Positions 10,288 to 19,408 of a stretch of 64,000 nt of DNA are shown here, one piece after another. A model generated the notes under the pieces. That model did no database searches, was not told the DNA's origin, and saw only the letters and a program-made list of their open reading frames with translations. The position numbers and the translations under genes were made by a program. Location: positions 434,001 through 498,000 of the forward strand of contig NZ_NCEQ01000007.1 in assembly GCF_002280785.1 (NCBI RefSeq). The letters run 5' to 3'. The stretch comes from Brevundimonas subvibrioides (GTDB lineage Bacteria > Pseudomonadota > Alphaproteobacteria > Caulobacterales > Caulobacteraceae). Position 1 is the first letter of the stretch, and each line of letters starts with the position of its first letter.

Positions 10288-11816
10288 GCCAAGGCGGCGC
10301 GGACCCCGATCGTGCGGACATTCTCGCGGGACTGACGCAGGGCCGACCCCAGGTCGTCGTGCGCCGGATCGTCGATGATCTGGAGACCCCGGTCTCGGCC
10401 TATCTGAAGGTCGGTTGGGGCCGTGCGCACGCCTTCCTGCTGGAATCGGTCGAGGGCGGCGCCTTGAACGGCCGCTATTCGATCATCACCCTGGAGCCGG
10501 ACGTGGTCTGGCGCTGCCGCGACGGCGTCGCCTCTGTTGCGCGCGGTCCCGATGTCGCCGCCAAACGCTATGCGACCCAGGACGGCGGCGCGCTCGACAG
10601 CCTGCGCGCCCTGATTGCCGAGACCCGGTTCGCCCTGCCCGACGGCCTGCCGCCCATGGCCGCCGGTCTGTTCGGCGTCTTCGGCTACGACATGGTCCGG
10701 CTGCTGGAGCCGCTCGGCGCGCCCAATCCCGATCCGCTCGACCTGCCCGACGCCGTGCTGACCCGGCCGTCGGTCGTGGCCGTGTTCGATTCGGTGAAGC
10801 ACGAGATCGTCGTCATGGCCCCGATCTGGCCCGGCGCGTCGGACCCCGCCGCCGCGGTCGATGCGGCCGAAGCCCGGCTCAACGATTTCGAGGTTCGCCT
10901 CCGCCGCCCCCTGGTCGCCCGGGGCGCCGCCGAGCCCGCCGCAAACCTCGCCTTCAGATCCCCGGTCGACGCCGCCGCCTATGGCGATCTGGTCGCGGCG
11001 GCCAAGGGCTATATCGTCGCCGGCGACATCTTCCAGGTGGTCCTCAGCCACCGGTTCCGCGCGCCGTGGTCGGGCGATCCGTTCGCCTTCTACCGCTCGC
11101 TGCGCCGCCAGAACCCGTCACCCTATCTGTATTTCCTCAACTTCGACGACTTCCAGCTGGCCGGTTCCAGCCCGGAGATCCTGGTCCGGCTGAAGGACGG
11201 CGGCATCACCATCCGTCCGCTCGCCGGCACCCGCCCGCGCGGCGCGACGCCGGAGGCCGACAGGGCGCTGGAGGCCGAACTGCTGGCCGATCCCAAGGAG
11301 CGCGCCGAACATCTGATGCTGCTGGACCTGGGCCGCAACGACGTGGGTCGGGTCGCCGCGCCGGGCACGGTCAAGGTGACCGAGAGCTTCGTGGTCGAAC
11401 GCTACAGCCAGGTCATGCACATCGTCTCCAATGTCGAAGGCCGGGCCCACCCCGACATCGACGCGGTCGACGCCCTCCTTGCGGCCCTGCCCGCCGGCAC
11501 CCTGTCCGGCGCGCCCAAGGTCCGGGCCATGGAGATCATCGACGAGCTGGAGACCGAGAAGCGCGGCGTCGGCTACGGCGGCGGCGTGGGCTATATCTCG
11601 GCGGGCGGAGAGGCGGACATCTGCATCGTCCTGCGGACCGCCATGTTCGCCGACGGCCAGGTCTTCGTTCAGGCCGGGGCCGGCGTCGTCAACGACAGCG
11701 ATCCCGCCGCCGAATACGCCGAGACCGAGGCCAAGGCCCGCGCCCCCATGCGCGCGGCCGAGGACGCCTGGCGCTTCGAACTGGGCGCGCCGCTGAACAC
11801 GCCAGGCGAGATCTAG
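10284..11816 (+). CDS. trpE: Anthranilate synthase component I
   Basis: The 510-residue chorismate-utilising enzyme forms anthranilate with TrpG. The N-terminal domain has the tryptophan-feedback motif L-L-E-S (A-F-L-L-E-S-V-E-G-G, about residues 49-58). The C-terminal chorismate-binding domain shows Y-I-x-A-G-D-I-F-Q-V-V, I-R-P-L-A-G-T-R-P-R-G, L-D-L-G-R-N-D-V-G-R-V and G-A-P-K-V-R-A-M. Translation is coupled to ppiD through an ATGA overlap, so no leader peptide with Trp codons can precede it and attenuation is unlikely. Feedback inhibition is expected from the LLES motif. Confidence 0.96.
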   Translation: MSQGGADPDRADILAGLTQGRPQVVVRRIVDDLETPVSAYLKVGWGRAHAFLLESVEGGALNGRYSIITLEPDVVWRCRDGVASVARGPDVAAKRYATQDGGALDSLRALIAETRFALPDGLPPMAAGLFGVFGYDMVRLLEPLGAPNPDPLDLPDAVLTRPSVVAVFDSVKHEIVVMAPIWPGASDPAAAVDAAEARLNDFEVRLRRPLVARGAAEPAANLAFRSPVDAAAYGDLVAAAKGYIVAGDIFQVVLSHRFRAPWSGDPFAFYRSLRRQNPSPYLYFLNFDDFQLAGSSPEILVRLKDGGITIRPLAGTRPRGATPEADRALEAELLADPKERAEHLMLLDLGRNDVGRVAAPGTVKVTESFVVERYSQVMHIVSNVEGRAHPDIDAVDALLAALPAGTLSGAPKVRAMEIIDELETEKRGVGYGGGVGYISAGGEADICIVLRTAMFADGQVFVQAGAGVVNDSDPAAEYAETEAKARAPMRAAEDAWRFELGAPLNTPGEI

Positions 11817-12007
11817 AAGGTCTGGCTCGCCGAGGGCGGCCCATCCTCCAGCGCGACGCCCGGCCCCAGGACCATCACCCCGGCCAGCAGCACGGCCGCA
11901 CAGGCCGCCAGGCTGGCGGCGGCCAGCGTCCCCATCACGCCATTGGGCGCCTCGGGCTCGCTCAGCGCCACGCGGGCGGCGTCGATCTGGACCTGGGTCT
12001 CGCGCAT
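11813..12007 (-). CDS. Small single-span membrane protein, hypothetical
   Basis: A 64-residue ORF lies between trpE and trpG on the opposite strand. It starts MRETQVQIDAARVALSEPEAPN, then has one membrane helix (VMGTLAAASLAACAAVLLAGVMVLG) and a short polar tail. Its stop overlaps the trpE stop by 4 bp. I do not recognise the family. Its 195 bp would otherwise be an unexplained gap between trpE and trpG, which supports it being real; no clear ribosome-binding site is visible. Confidence 0.5.
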   Translation of the reverse strand: MRETQVQIDAARVALSEPEAPNGVMGTLAAASLAACAAVLLAGVMVLGPGVALEDGPPSASQTF

Positions 12008-12114
12008 GGAATCGACGGCTCCGGTTGAAGCCCCGATTTCAGGCCGTGATCGTTAACGATCCGTTGCGCACGCGTCGGCTTGGCGTCGGCGCGGTCCCGC
12101 TCTAGAAGCGCCGG

Positions 12115-12705
12115 ATGATCCTCGTCGTCGATAACTACGACAGCTTTACCTACAACCTCGTCCACTACCTCGCGGAGCTGGGCGCGACGACTCATGTCGT
12201 GCGCAACGACGACCTGACGACGGAGGAGGCCTGGGCCCTGAAGCCCGAGGCGGTCCTGCTGTCGCCCGGCCCCTGCGCCCCCGATCAGGCGGGCATCTGC
12301 CTGCCCCTGATCGACACAGCGCCGCTGGACATGCCGATCCTCGGCGTCTGCCTGGGTCACCAGGCGATCGGCCAGGCCATGGGCGGCCACGTCATCCGCG
12401 CCAAGGCCCTGATGCACGGCAAGACCTCGCCGATCCTGCACGAGGGCAAGGGGATGTTCGCCGGTCTGCCGTCGCCCTTCACCGCGACCCGGTATCATTC
12501 GCTCGCGGTCCAGCGCGAGACCCTGCCCAACAGCCTCAACGTCACGGCCTGGACCGAGGACGGCGAGATCATGGGCTTCCAGCATCACGAGCGGCCGATC
12601 TACGGGGTCCAGTTCCATCCCGAGTCCATCGCCACCGAACACGGTCACGAGATGCTCGCGAACTTCCTCGACCAGGCGGGCGTCAAGCGTCTGGCGATGG
12701 TGTGA
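12115..12705 (+). CDS. trpG: Anthranilate synthase component II (glutamine amidotransferase)
   Basis: The 196-residue class I glutamine amidotransferase starts [19 protein letters not shown], the TrpG/PabA signature. It has the oxyanion loop [12 protein letters not shown], the nucleophile Cys in G-V-C-L-G-H-Q, and the His/Glu pair in G-V-Q-F-H-P-E-S-I. It supplies ammonia to TrpE, and may also serve aminodeoxychorismate synthase for folate if no separate PabA exists. It is followed by a palindromic repeat element and then trpD. Confidence 0.95.
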   Translation: MILVVDNYDSFTYNLVHYLAELGATTHVVRNDDLTTEEAWALKPEAVLLSPGPCAPDQAGICLPLIDTAPLDMPILGVCLGHQAIGQAMGGHVIRAKALMHGKTSPILHEGKGMFAGLPSPFTATRYHSLAVQRETLPNSLNVTAWTEDGEIMGFQHHERPIYGVQFHPESIATEHGHEMLANFLDQAGVKRLAMV

Positions 12706-12729
12706 TTCAGTGATCTGCTCCTTCCGCTC

Positions 12730-12846
12730 ATCCCCGCGAAGGCGGGGACCCAGTGCTTTGGGCGATGGTTCTCATAGGTCCAACTTACCCGCTCATCCCG
12801 CGCGCTCTGCCTCACTCAAGAACTGGGTCCCCGCTTTCGCGGGGAT
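12730..12846. repeat. Paired inverted GC-hairpin element upstream of trpD
   Basis: Two 25-bp arms, 12730-12754 and 12822-12846, are inverted copies with one mismatch. Each arm is itself a hairpin (CCCCGC/GCGGGG) followed by ACCCAGT. The element ends 5 bp before the trpD Shine-Dalgarno sequence. The same architecture recurs at 60784-60900. Confidence 0.85.
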
Positions 12847-12860
12847 GCACGGAGGTTAGG

Positions 12861-13901
12861 GTGTCCAACGGTTTCAAACCGCTCCTCGCGAAGCTGGTTG
12901 AAGGGCAGTCGCTCACCACGGCCGAGGCCGGCGACTTCTTCGCCGCCTGTTTGCGCGGGGAGCCGACCCCGGCCCAGGTCGCCGCCGCCGTCACCGCCCT
13001 GCGGATCAGAGGCGAGACGGTCGAGGAGATCGCCGCCTTCGCCCAGGCGATGCGCGACGCGGCCCTGACGCTGGACCACCCCTATGACGTCATCGACACC
13101 TGCGGCACCGGCGGCGACGGAGCCCACACCTTCAATATTTCAACGGCGGCTGCGCTGGTGCTGGCCGGCGCGGGCCTGAAGGTCGCCAAACATGGCAACC
13201 GCGCCATGAGCTCGAAATCCGGGTCCTCGGACGTACTCGGCGTCCTCGGGGTCGACCTGACCGCCGGACTGGCGCAGCAGCGGCAGGCGCTCGACGAGGC
13301 CGGCATCGCCTTCCTGTTCGCCCCCGCCTACCACGGCGCCATGCGCCACGTCGGGCCGGTCCGCGCCGAGATCGGATTCCGCACCGTCTTCAACCTTCTG
13401 GGTCCGCTCTCCAATCCAGCGGGCGCCAAACGTCAGGTCATGGGCGTCTATGATCCGCGCCTGGTCGAGCCGCTGGCCGAGGTGCTGGGCCGGCTCGGCG
13501 CGACCCGCGCCTGGACCGTCCACGGTCAGGGCCTCGACGAACTGACCACCACGGGACCGACCGATGTGGCGGAGTGGAAGGACGGCGTCGTCCGCCGCTT
13601 CACCGTCACGCCCGAGGACGCCGGCCTGCCCCGCGCCGACATCGAAGCCCTGCGCGGCGGAGACGCCGAGACCAATGCGGTCGCCCTGACCGCCCTGCTG
13701 GCGGGTCAGACCGGCCCGTATCGCGACATCGTCCTGCTGAACGCCGCCGCCGCCCTTGTCGTCGCCGACAAGGCGCCGGACCTCAAAGCCGGCGTGGCCC
13801 TGGCCGCCGTCGCCATCGACGAGGGCAAGGCGGCCCGGGCGCTCGCCGATCTGGCCCGCATCACCTCGACGCCGCCGCCCGTTGCCGAAGACCCCGCATG
13901 A
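12861..13901 (+). CDS. trpD: Anthranilate phosphoribosyltransferase
   Basis: The 346-residue enzyme transfers phosphoribose from PRPP to anthranilate. It carries the PRPP-binding loop D-T-C-G-T-G-G-D-G, the N-I-S-T-A-A motif, [17 protein letters not shown] and the R-H-V-G-P-V-R anthranilate segment. The start is GTG at 12861 (V-S-N-G-F-K-P-L-L), chosen because GGAGG lies exactly 5 nt upstream; an in-frame GTG further upstream falls inside the palindromic repeat. Its stop overlaps the trpC start (ATGA). Confidence 0.95.
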   Translation: MSNGFKPLLAKLVEGQSLTTAEAGDFFAACLRGEPTPAQVAAAVTALRIRGETVEEIAAFAQAMRDAALTLDHPYDVIDTCGTGGDGAHTFNISTAAALVLAGAGLKVAKHGNRAMSSKSGSSDVLGVLGVDLTAGLAQQRQALDEAGIAFLFAPAYHGAMRHVGPVRAEIGFRTVFNLLGPLSNPAGAKRQVMGVYDPRLVEPLAEVLGRLGATRAWTVHGQGLDELTTTGPTDVAEWKDGVVRRFTVTPEDAGLPRADIEALRGGDAETNAVALTALLAGQTGPYRDIVLLNAAAALVVADKAPDLKAGVALAAVAIDEGKAARALADLARITSTPPPVAEDPA

Positions 13902-14686
13902 CCGACATCCTCGACCGTATCGCCGCCTACAAGCGCGAGGACGTGGCCGCCCGCAAGGCCGCCCAGCCGCAGGCGGAGATCGAATCCCTGGCGCTGATCG
14001 CCAGCATGCCGCGCGGCTTCCGCAGCGCCCTCGAGCGCCGCGCCGCGCCCGGCCGCCCCGCCCTGATCGCCGAAATCAAGAAGGCCAGTCCATCGAAGGG
14101 CCTGATCCGTGCGGACTTCGACCCGCCGGCCCTGGCGCAGGCCTACGAGGCGGGCGGCGCCGCCTGCCTGTCGATCCTGACCGACGGCCCCAGCTTCGAG
14201 GGCGCCGACGACTATCTGGTCCGGGCTCGCGCCGCCGTCGCCCTGCCCTGTCTGCGCAAGGATTTCCTCGTCGACCCCTGGCAGGTGGCGGAGAGCCGCG
14301 CCCTCGGCGCCGACTGCATCCTGATCATCCTGGCCATGATCGACGACGTCCTGGCTGCCGAACTGTTGGCCGAGGCGGGCCGGTTCGGCATGGACGCCCT
14401 GATCGAGACCCACGACGAGGCCGAGATGGAGCGCGCTGCGGCGCTGCGCGGTGATCTGGTCGGCATCAACAACCGTTCGCTGCGAACGTTCGACGTCGAT
14501 CTGGGCGCCACGGCCCGTCTGGCCCCCCTGTCGCCAGCGGGCTCGCTTCTGGTGGCTGAAAGCGGGATATTCAGCCCGGCCGATGTCGCGGAGGTCTCCG
14601 GCGCGGGCGCCTCGGCCATCCTCGTCGGTGAAAGCCTGATGCGTCAGGCGGACGTGACGGCTGCGACGCAAGCTCTGCTCGCCTAG
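13898..14686 (+). CDS. trpC: Indole-3-glycerol phosphate synthase
   Basis: The 262-residue TIM-barrel enzyme cyclises carboxyphenylamino-deoxyribulose phosphate. Motifs: [14 protein letters not shown] (catalytic Lys and phosphate contacts), [17 protein letters not shown] (catalytic Lys), [10 protein letters not shown] and V-A-E-S-G-I. It overlaps trpD by ATGA. In many alphaproteobacteria moaC and moeA follow trpC and precede lexA; here only a 240-bp gap with a repeat and the lexA promoter is present. Confidence 0.95.
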   Translation: MTDILDRIAAYKREDVAARKAAQPQAEIESLALIASMPRGFRSALERRAAPGRPALIAEIKKASPSKGLIRADFDPPALAQAYEAGGAACLSILTDGPSFEGADDYLVRARAAVALPCLRKDFLVDPWQVAESRALGADCILIILAMIDDVLAAELLAEAGRFGMDALIETHDEAEMERAAALRGDLVGINNRSLRTFDVDLGATARLAPLSPAGSLLVAESGIFSPADVAEVSGAGASAILVGESLMRQADVTAATQALLA

Positions 14687-14692
14687 GGTCTT

Positions 14693-14728
14693 CCTTCTCC
14701 GCCGGGAGAAGGTGGCTCGCGAAGCGAG
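14693..14728. repeat. Double-hairpin repeat after trpC
   Basis: CCTTCTCC (14693-14700) pairs perfectly with GGAGAAGG (14705-14712). Next to it CTCGC (14716-14720) pairs with GCGAG (14724-14728) around GAA. It begins 6 bp after the trpC stop and has no T-tract. A partial inverted counterpart (CTTCCACC then GGGGGG) appears at 14816-14830, suggesting a composite palindromic element filling much of the trpC-lexA gap. Confidence 0.6.
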
Positions 14729-14855
14729 ACGGATGAGGGTCGGACCTCACCGGTAGCGCAGGAGCCTCACCCTTTCGCGCAAGATCGATCGCGCTGCTCT
14801 CGGGCGCTCAAACCGTCTTCCACCGGGGGGGAGGGTATTCGCCTCTGCCGTTAAG

Positions 14856-14884
14856 TTGACATTAGGCAAGAACACTTACAGAAC
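14856..14884 (+). promoter_or_regulatory. lexA promoter (-35 TTGACA, -10 CAGAAC)
   Basis: TTGACA (14856-14861) is separated by 17 bp from CAGAAC (14879-14884), close to the Caulobacter housekeeping pattern (TTGACG ... TANAWC-like). The -10 overlaps the second half-site of the first LexA box, so LexA would block RNA polymerase. Confidence 0.65.
14870..14884 (+). promoter_or_regulatory. LexA box 1 (GAAC-N7-GAAC)
   Basis: GAAC ACTTACA GAAC is a perfect direct-repeat SOS operator of the alphaproteobacterial type (reverse complement of GTTC-N7-GTTC). It lies in the spacer and -10 of the lexA promoter, consistent with autorepression. Confidence 0.85.
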
Positions 14885-14894
14885 ATCGGCAACG

Positions 14895-14909
14895 GTTCAC
14901 GACTTGTTC
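14895..14909 (+). promoter_or_regulatory. LexA box 2 (GTTC-N7-GTTC)
   Basis: GTTC ACGACTT GTTC is a second perfect SOS operator, inverted relative to box 1 with 10 bp between them, lying in the lexA leader 17 bp before the ATG. Two operators suggest tight or cooperative autoregulation. Confidence 0.85.
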
Positions 14910-14926
14910 TGGAGGCGATTCCCACC

Positions 14927-15619
14927 ATGCTGACGCGCAAGCAGCACGAACTCCTGATGTTCATCCATGAACGACTCAAGGAGACCGGCGTTTCGCCGTC
15001 GTTTGACGAGATGAAGGAGGCGCTGGATCTGGCGTCCAAGTCGGGCATCCACCGGCTGATCACGGCGCTGGAGGAACGCGGCTTCATCCGCCGCCTCGCC
15101 CACCGCGCCCGCGCCCTCGAGGTCACCAAGCTGCCGGAACAGGCGACGGCGGGAGCCGTGCGTGGCCGCGCGGGCTTCACCCCGGCGGTCATCGAGGGCG
15201 GGGGCCGCAGCCCTGCCGCCGAGCCCGCCAACGACACCCGCGAACTGGTTCTGGTCGGCAAGATCGCCGCCGGCGTGCCCATCGCGGCCCTGCAACAGGA
15301 CCACGGCCGCTATCAGGTGCCCGAATCCATGCTGGGCGCCGGCGAGCACTACATGCTCGAGATCGAAGGCGATTCGATGATCGAGGCGGGCATCCTCAAC
15401 GGCGACCTGGTGGTCATCAAACGCGTCGACACCGCCGCGTCCGGCGAGATCGTCGTGGCTTTGGTTGAAGGGGAAGAGGCAACCCTCAAACGCCTGCGCA
15501 AGAAGGGCAATTCCATCGCCCTCGAACCCGCCAACCGCAACTACGAGACCCGCATCTTCGGTCCCGACCAGGTCGAGGTCCAGGGCAAGCTGGTCGGCCT
15601 GATCCGCCAATACCACTAG
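14927..15619 (+). CDS. lexA: LexA repressor
   Basis: The 230-residue SOS repressor has an N-terminal winged helix ([17 protein letters not shown] ... [19 protein letters not shown]) and a C-terminal S24 autoprotease domain. The cleavage site is A115-G116 in K-I-A-A-G-V-P-I, the catalytic Ser is S150 (E-G-D-S-M-I) and the Lys is K188 (A-T-L-K-R-L). RecA-stimulated self-cleavage relieves repression. GGAGG lies 11 nt before the ATG. Two LexA boxes precede it. The linker between domains (about residues 70-105) is longer than in Escherichia coli LexA, as usual in alphaproteobacteria. Its end overlaps the convergent comEC by 4 bp. Confidence 0.96.
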   Translation: MLTRKQHELLMFIHERLKETGVSPSFDEMKEALDLASKSGIHRLITALEERGFIRRLAHRARALEVTKLPEQATAGAVRGRAGFTPAVIEGGGRSPAAEPANDTRELVLVGKIAAGVPIAALQQDHGRYQVPESMLGAGEHYMLEIEGDSMIEAGILNGDLVVIKRVDTAASGEIVVALVEGEEATLKRLRKKGNSIALEPANRNYETRIFGPDQVEVQGKLVGLIRQYH

Positions 15620-17802
15620 ACGCCGTCACCGAGGCCCGCATCCGCCGCATCGGGATTCCCGATGCGGCTCCACGGCCTGTAGCCCCGCACATCAGTGGCC
15701 CAGACCGCGCGCCAGCCCTGAGCGGTGCGCCACAGCTCGACTGAGCCGCCCCGCCCATAATCCAGTCCATCCAGCACCAGGTTGCCATCGCAGCCCGGCG
15801 GCAGGGCCTGGACGACGGCCCGGACGCTGACCAGCGGCGCTGAGGCGCACAAGCCGGCGAGCTGGCCGGCGTCCGGCGCGGCCTTCCCCCACCACAGGGC
15901 GATGGGCGCGCTATGGGCCTTGGCCGGAGCGCAGCTTGATCGCGCGCACACCCATCCCTCCTCAGGCCTCGGCTCCAGCGTCAGCCCCCGCCGCCGCGAC
16001 CACAGGTCCGGTGCGAACTGGCGCACGCCCGGCCGCACCACGACCGCCTTGCCCGCCTCGCTGAACGCCGCGTTCGTTCCACCATCCCCGATCCAGAGCG
16101 TCGGCGTCGGCGCGCGAGGCCACAGCAGGACAGCGCAGGCGAAGGGCAGGCCCAGCCACCGCAGCCGCCCCTGCCACAGGCACAGGAACAGGACGCCGAG
16201 GAAGGATAACGGCAGCACATGGTCCGGCGCGCTGGCGATGGTCTTCACCGCCCCGGGCAGCGCCGCCGTCCAGTGACCGATGGCCAGCATCAGATCGACG
16301 CCCTTGCCGGCCACCCACAGGAACGGCCCGCCCAGTCCGATAGGCTCCAGCAAGGCTCCCAGCGCCAGCGCCGGCATCATCACGAAGTCCGCGATCGGCG
16401 AGGTCGTCAGGTTGGCGACCAGCCCGTACATGGCCGCGCGGTTGAAATGCTGGACCGCGAACGGCCCGGTCGCCGCGCCGGCCACCAGACTGGCCGTCAC
16501 GGCGATCAACAGCCAGTGCCGCGCCGACTGGAACGCCGCGATCGGCCAGGGCACGGACAGCTCCCGTGTCCTCGGCGGCCAGCCCTCCGACAAGGCCACC
16601 AGGGCCGCTGTCGCCGCGAACGACATCTGGAAGCCAGGCGTCACGATGGCCTCAGGCTGAAGGATCAGGACAACCATCGCCGCCAGCGCCAGCGCATGCA
16701 TGGTGATCGCCGGCCGGTCCAGCAGGATCGCCGCGAACGCGACCGACGCCGTGATCGCCGCCCGCTGCGCCGGCGGGGGCGCGCCGGACAACACCAGATA
16801 GCTCCACACGGCGACCAGCCCCGCGACCGCCGCCACCTTCTTGCCCGACACCCTCAGCGCCAGCCACGGCCAGGCGGCGACCCCAAGCCGGACAAGGAAA
16901 AAGGCGAACCCGCCGACGATGGCCATGTGCAGACCCGAGATCGACAGGATATGCGCCAGGCCGGAATCCCGCATGGCGTCGAGGTCTTCGCGCGCGATCC
17001 AAGTCTCATGGCCCGTGGTCATGGCCGCCGCGATCCCGCCCGTCCGCTCGCCCAGCCGGTCGAGGATCCTCTGCGCCAGGGCGAATCGCGCGCCGTTGAC
17101 GGCCATCGCCAGCCGCAATCGCCATGGCGCCGGCGCCAGATACGCCTCCCGCGTCTCGCCCAGCGCGAAAGCCGTGCCTCCGAGCCCCTGAAACCAGGCG
17201 TTGCGGCCGAAATCATAGGCCCCGGGACTGGCCGGGGGCGGCGGCGGATTGAGGATGGCGAACAGCCGGATCGCCGAGCCCGGGGTCGGCGGCTCCCCCC
17301 GCACCGTCGCCCGCAGCCTGATCGGCGTCGCCTCGGGCTCCAGCCCGCGGATCCGCACCGGCGCGAGGACGATCCGGTGACCCCGGTCGCCCGGGCTGTC
17401 GACGTCGACCACCCAGCCCTCGACGACGGTCGGCTCCGCCAGCGCCGGCGCGATCGGCGCCGCCACCGCCTCCGCCCGCAACCTGGCTCCCGCGAGCCCC
17501 AGGAACAGGCAGGCGACCAGCATCAGCGGCAGGGTAACCGCGCGACCCCGCCCCAGCAGCCTCGCGCCCAGCCACACCCCCGTCGCCGACACCGCCGCGA
17601 CCGCCAGTGGCCACAAAGGCGGCTCCTGCCTCAGCGCGAAATAGACCGCCGCCCCGCCGCCGAAGGCCACCGGCGCCCACAGCCGCCAGCGCATCGACTG
17701 GGCCAGCACCTCGTCCCAGGCCCAGGCAGGAAGACGCGCCGACAGGCTGGGCTTTGCCGCGTCGGGGGGTATAAGGGCGGCCCGTTCGGACCCCTCCCCC
17801 AT
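15616..17802 (-). CDS. comEC: ComEC/Rec2 family DNA-uptake channel protein
   Basis: The 728-residue polytopic membrane protein has an N-terminal DUF4131-type region (about 30-230: several helices, then [16 protein letters not shown]) and a Competence domain (about 240-520) with [16 protein letters not shown], the ComEC signature. ComEC passes single-stranded DNA across the inner membrane during transformation. The C-terminal region begins [12 protein letters not shown], where an MBL nuclease-like domain is expected, but I see no HxHxDH metal motif. The ATG at 17802 has AGGAGG 8 nt upstream and shares its CATG with the gltX start. Confidence 0.87.
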   Translation of the reverse strand: MGEGSERAALIPPDAAKPSLSARLPAWAWDEVLAQSMRWRLWAPVAFGGGAAVYFALRQEPPLWPLAVAAVSATGVWLGARLLGRGRAVTLPLMLVACLFLGLAGARLRAEAVAAPIAPALAEPTVVEGWVVDVDSPGDRGHRIVLAPVRIRGLEPEATPIRLRATVRGEPPTPGSAIRLFAILNPPPPPASPGAYDFGRNAWFQGLGGTAFALGETREAYLAPAPWRLRLAMAVNGARFALAQRILDRLGERTGGIAAAMTTGHETWIAREDLDAMRDSGLAHILSISGLHMAIVGGFAFFLVRLGVAAWPWLALRVSGKKVAAVAGLVAVWSYLVLSGAPPPAQRAAITASVAFAAILLDRPAITMHALALAAMVVLILQPEAIVTPGFQMSFAATAALVALSEGWPPRTRELSVPWPIAAFQSARHWLLIAVTASLVAGAATGPFAVQHFNRAAMYGLVANLTTSPIADFVMMPALALGALLEPIGLGGPFLWVAGKGVDLMLAIGHWTAALPGAVKTIASAPDHVLPLSFLGVLFLCLWQGRLRWLGLPFACAVLLWPRAPTPTLWIGDGGTNAAFSEAGKAVVVRPGVRQFAPDLWSRRRGLTLEPRPEEGWVCARSSCAPAKAHSAPIALWWGKAAPDAGQLAGLCASAPLVSVRAVVQALPPGCDGNLVLDGLDYGRGGSVELWRTAQGWRAVWATDVRGYRPWSRIGNPDAADAGLGDGV

Positions 17803-19222
17803 GCCCACAGCCTCCTCTCCCCAGGTCGTCACCCGCTTCGCCCCCTCGCCCACCGGCTACCTCCATATAGGAGGCGCGAGAACGGCGCTGTTCAACTACC
17901 TTTACGCGAAAGGGCGCGGCGGCAAGTTCCTCGTCCGCATCGAGGACACCGACCGGGAGCGTTCGACCGACGACGCCGTCAAGGCGATCTTCGACGGTCT
18001 GAGCTGGCTTGAGCTGTTCGCCGACGAGGAGCCGGTTTTCCAGCACGCCCGGGCCGACCGGCACCGCGAAGTCGTGGACCAGTTGCTTGAGCTTGGCGCC
18101 GCCTATCGCGATTTCACGACCGCGGAGGAGACCGGACGCCTGCGCGACGAGGCCAAGGCCGAACGCCGTACCTTCGAATCGCCATGGCGCGACCGCCAGC
18201 CGACCGTCGACGACCTGTCCCAGCCGCACGTCGTGCGCTTCCGCCGCCCCCTGCCGGGCCGGGTCGTGGTGCCGGACGCCGTCCAGGGCGAGGTCAGTTG
18301 GGACGCGAGCGATCTGGACGATCTGGTCCTGCTGCGCTCCGACGGCGCCCCGACCTATAATCTCGCCGTCGTCGTCGACGACCACGACATGGGAGTGACC
18401 CATGTCATTCGCGGCGATGACCATCTGAACAACGCCGCGCGCCAGTCGCTGATCTATGACGCCCTGGGCTGGAACCGGCCCGTGTTCGCCCACATCCCGC
18501 TGATCCACGGCCCGGACGGCGCCAAGCTGTCGAAGCGCCACGGCGCCCAGGCGGTCCATGAATATGCCGAGATGGGCTATCTGCCCGAGGCCATGCGCAA
18601 CTATCTCGCTCGTCTGGGCTGGGCCCATGGCGACGACGAACTGTTCGGCGACGAACAGGCGCGGGAGTGGTTCGATCTGGACGGCGTCGGCAAGGCGCCG
18701 GCCCGACTGGACTTCGACAAGCTGGCCCACGTCAATTCGCACTGGCTGCGTCTGGCGGCCGACGAGCGGCTGGCCGGCCTGACGCTGGACGCCCATCTCG
18801 CCAGGGGCGCGCCCCTCAACGAGGGCGACGAGGCCCGCCTCCAGCGCGCCATGCCGTTCGTCAAGGATCGCGCAAAGACGCTGCTGGAACTGGCGGATCA
18901 GACGGCTTTCGTTCTCAAGACCCGTCCGCTCGAACTCGACGAAAAGGCCCGCGCCCTGCTGTCCGGAGAGACGCTCGAACGCATCGCCCGCGTCCGCGCG
19001 CGTCTCGCCCTGTTCGAAAGCTGGGACGTGTTCGCCCTCGAGGCCGAACTCAAGGCCTTCGCCGAGGAAGAAGGCGTGGGCTTCGGCAAGATCGGCCCGC
19101 CGATGCGGGCGGCCCTGACTGGCGGGGCCGCTTCGCCCGACATCGCGCGCACCCTCTCGGCCCTCGGACGCGAAGACGCGCTCGGGCGCTTGGATGATGC
19201 GCTGCAACACGCTAGACCTTGA
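17801..19222 (+). CDS. gltX: Glutamyl-tRNA synthetase
   Basis: The 473-residue class I synthetase has F-A-P-S-P-T-G-Y-L-H-I-G-G-A-R (HIGH motif as HIGG), L-V-R-I-E-D-T-D-R-E-R and the KMSKS-type loop K-L-S-K-R-H-G (about residue 245). It charges tRNA-Glu and, in most alphaproteobacteria, also mischarges tRNA-Gln for GatCAB conversion. The start codon shares one CATG with the divergent comEC start, so its promoter must lie in the comEC 5' coding region and the leader may be very short. Its TGA stop lies inside the left arm of a palindromic element. Confidence 0.95.
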   Translation: MPTASSPQVVTRFAPSPTGYLHIGGARTALFNYLYAKGRGGKFLVRIEDTDRERSTDDAVKAIFDGLSWLELFADEEPVFQHARADRHREVVDQLLELGAAYRDFTTAEETGRLRDEAKAERRTFESPWRDRQPTVDDLSQPHVVRFRRPLPGRVVVPDAVQGEVSWDASDLDDLVLLRSDGAPTYNLAVVVDDHDMGVTHVIRGDDHLNNAARQSLIYDALGWNRPVFAHIPLIHGPDGAKLSKRHGAQAVHEYAEMGYLPEAMRNYLARLGWAHGDDELFGDEQAREWFDLDGVGKAPARLDFDKLAHVNSHWLRLAADERLAGLTLDAHLARGAPLNEGDEARLQRAMPFVKDRAKTLLELADQTAFVLKTRPLELDEKARALLSGETLERIARVRARLALFESWDVFALEAELKAFAEEEGVGFGKIGPPMRAALTGGAASPDIARTLSALGREDALGRLDDALQHARP

Positions 19223-19338
19223 TCGGCTGAGGGGGGAACTGCTTCGCAGTTCCGCTGAAGCCGTGAATCAAGGTCCAGCTTGATTCACGGGGCATGACGT
19301 GGCCGTAAAACCGCTCACACTTTTCCGCGTCACGCCCT
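19215..19338. repeat. Modular palindromic element, copy R1 (gltX-gltA)
   Basis: Arms GACCTTGAT (19215-19223) and ATCAAGGTC (19267-19275) enclose a hairpin GGAACTGC-TTC-GCAGTTCC (19235-19253). A perfect 12-bp stem CCGTGAATCAAG/CTTGATTCACGG (19261-19290) overlaps it. A third part (19295-19332) carries the core AAAACCGCTCACACTTTTCCG. The left arm contains the gltX stop codon. Related elements: 21623-21756, 51018-51115, 53299-53384. Confidence 0.85.
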
Positions 19339-19408
19339 ATGTGAACGTCCATAACAATCGAGGTCCGGGTTATCCCGTCCGGACCGAACGCAATCGCAAG
19401 GGCGCCTG

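Noticed and set aside
10240..10290. Tryptophan attenuator before trpE
   Set aside because: trpE overlaps the ppiD stop codon (ATGA), leaving no room for a leader peptide or terminator.
12753..12860. An N-terminal extension of trpD starting at an upstream GTG
   Set aside because: The extension is encoded by the palindromic repeat and is not family-like, while GGAGG sits at the right distance from GTG 12861.
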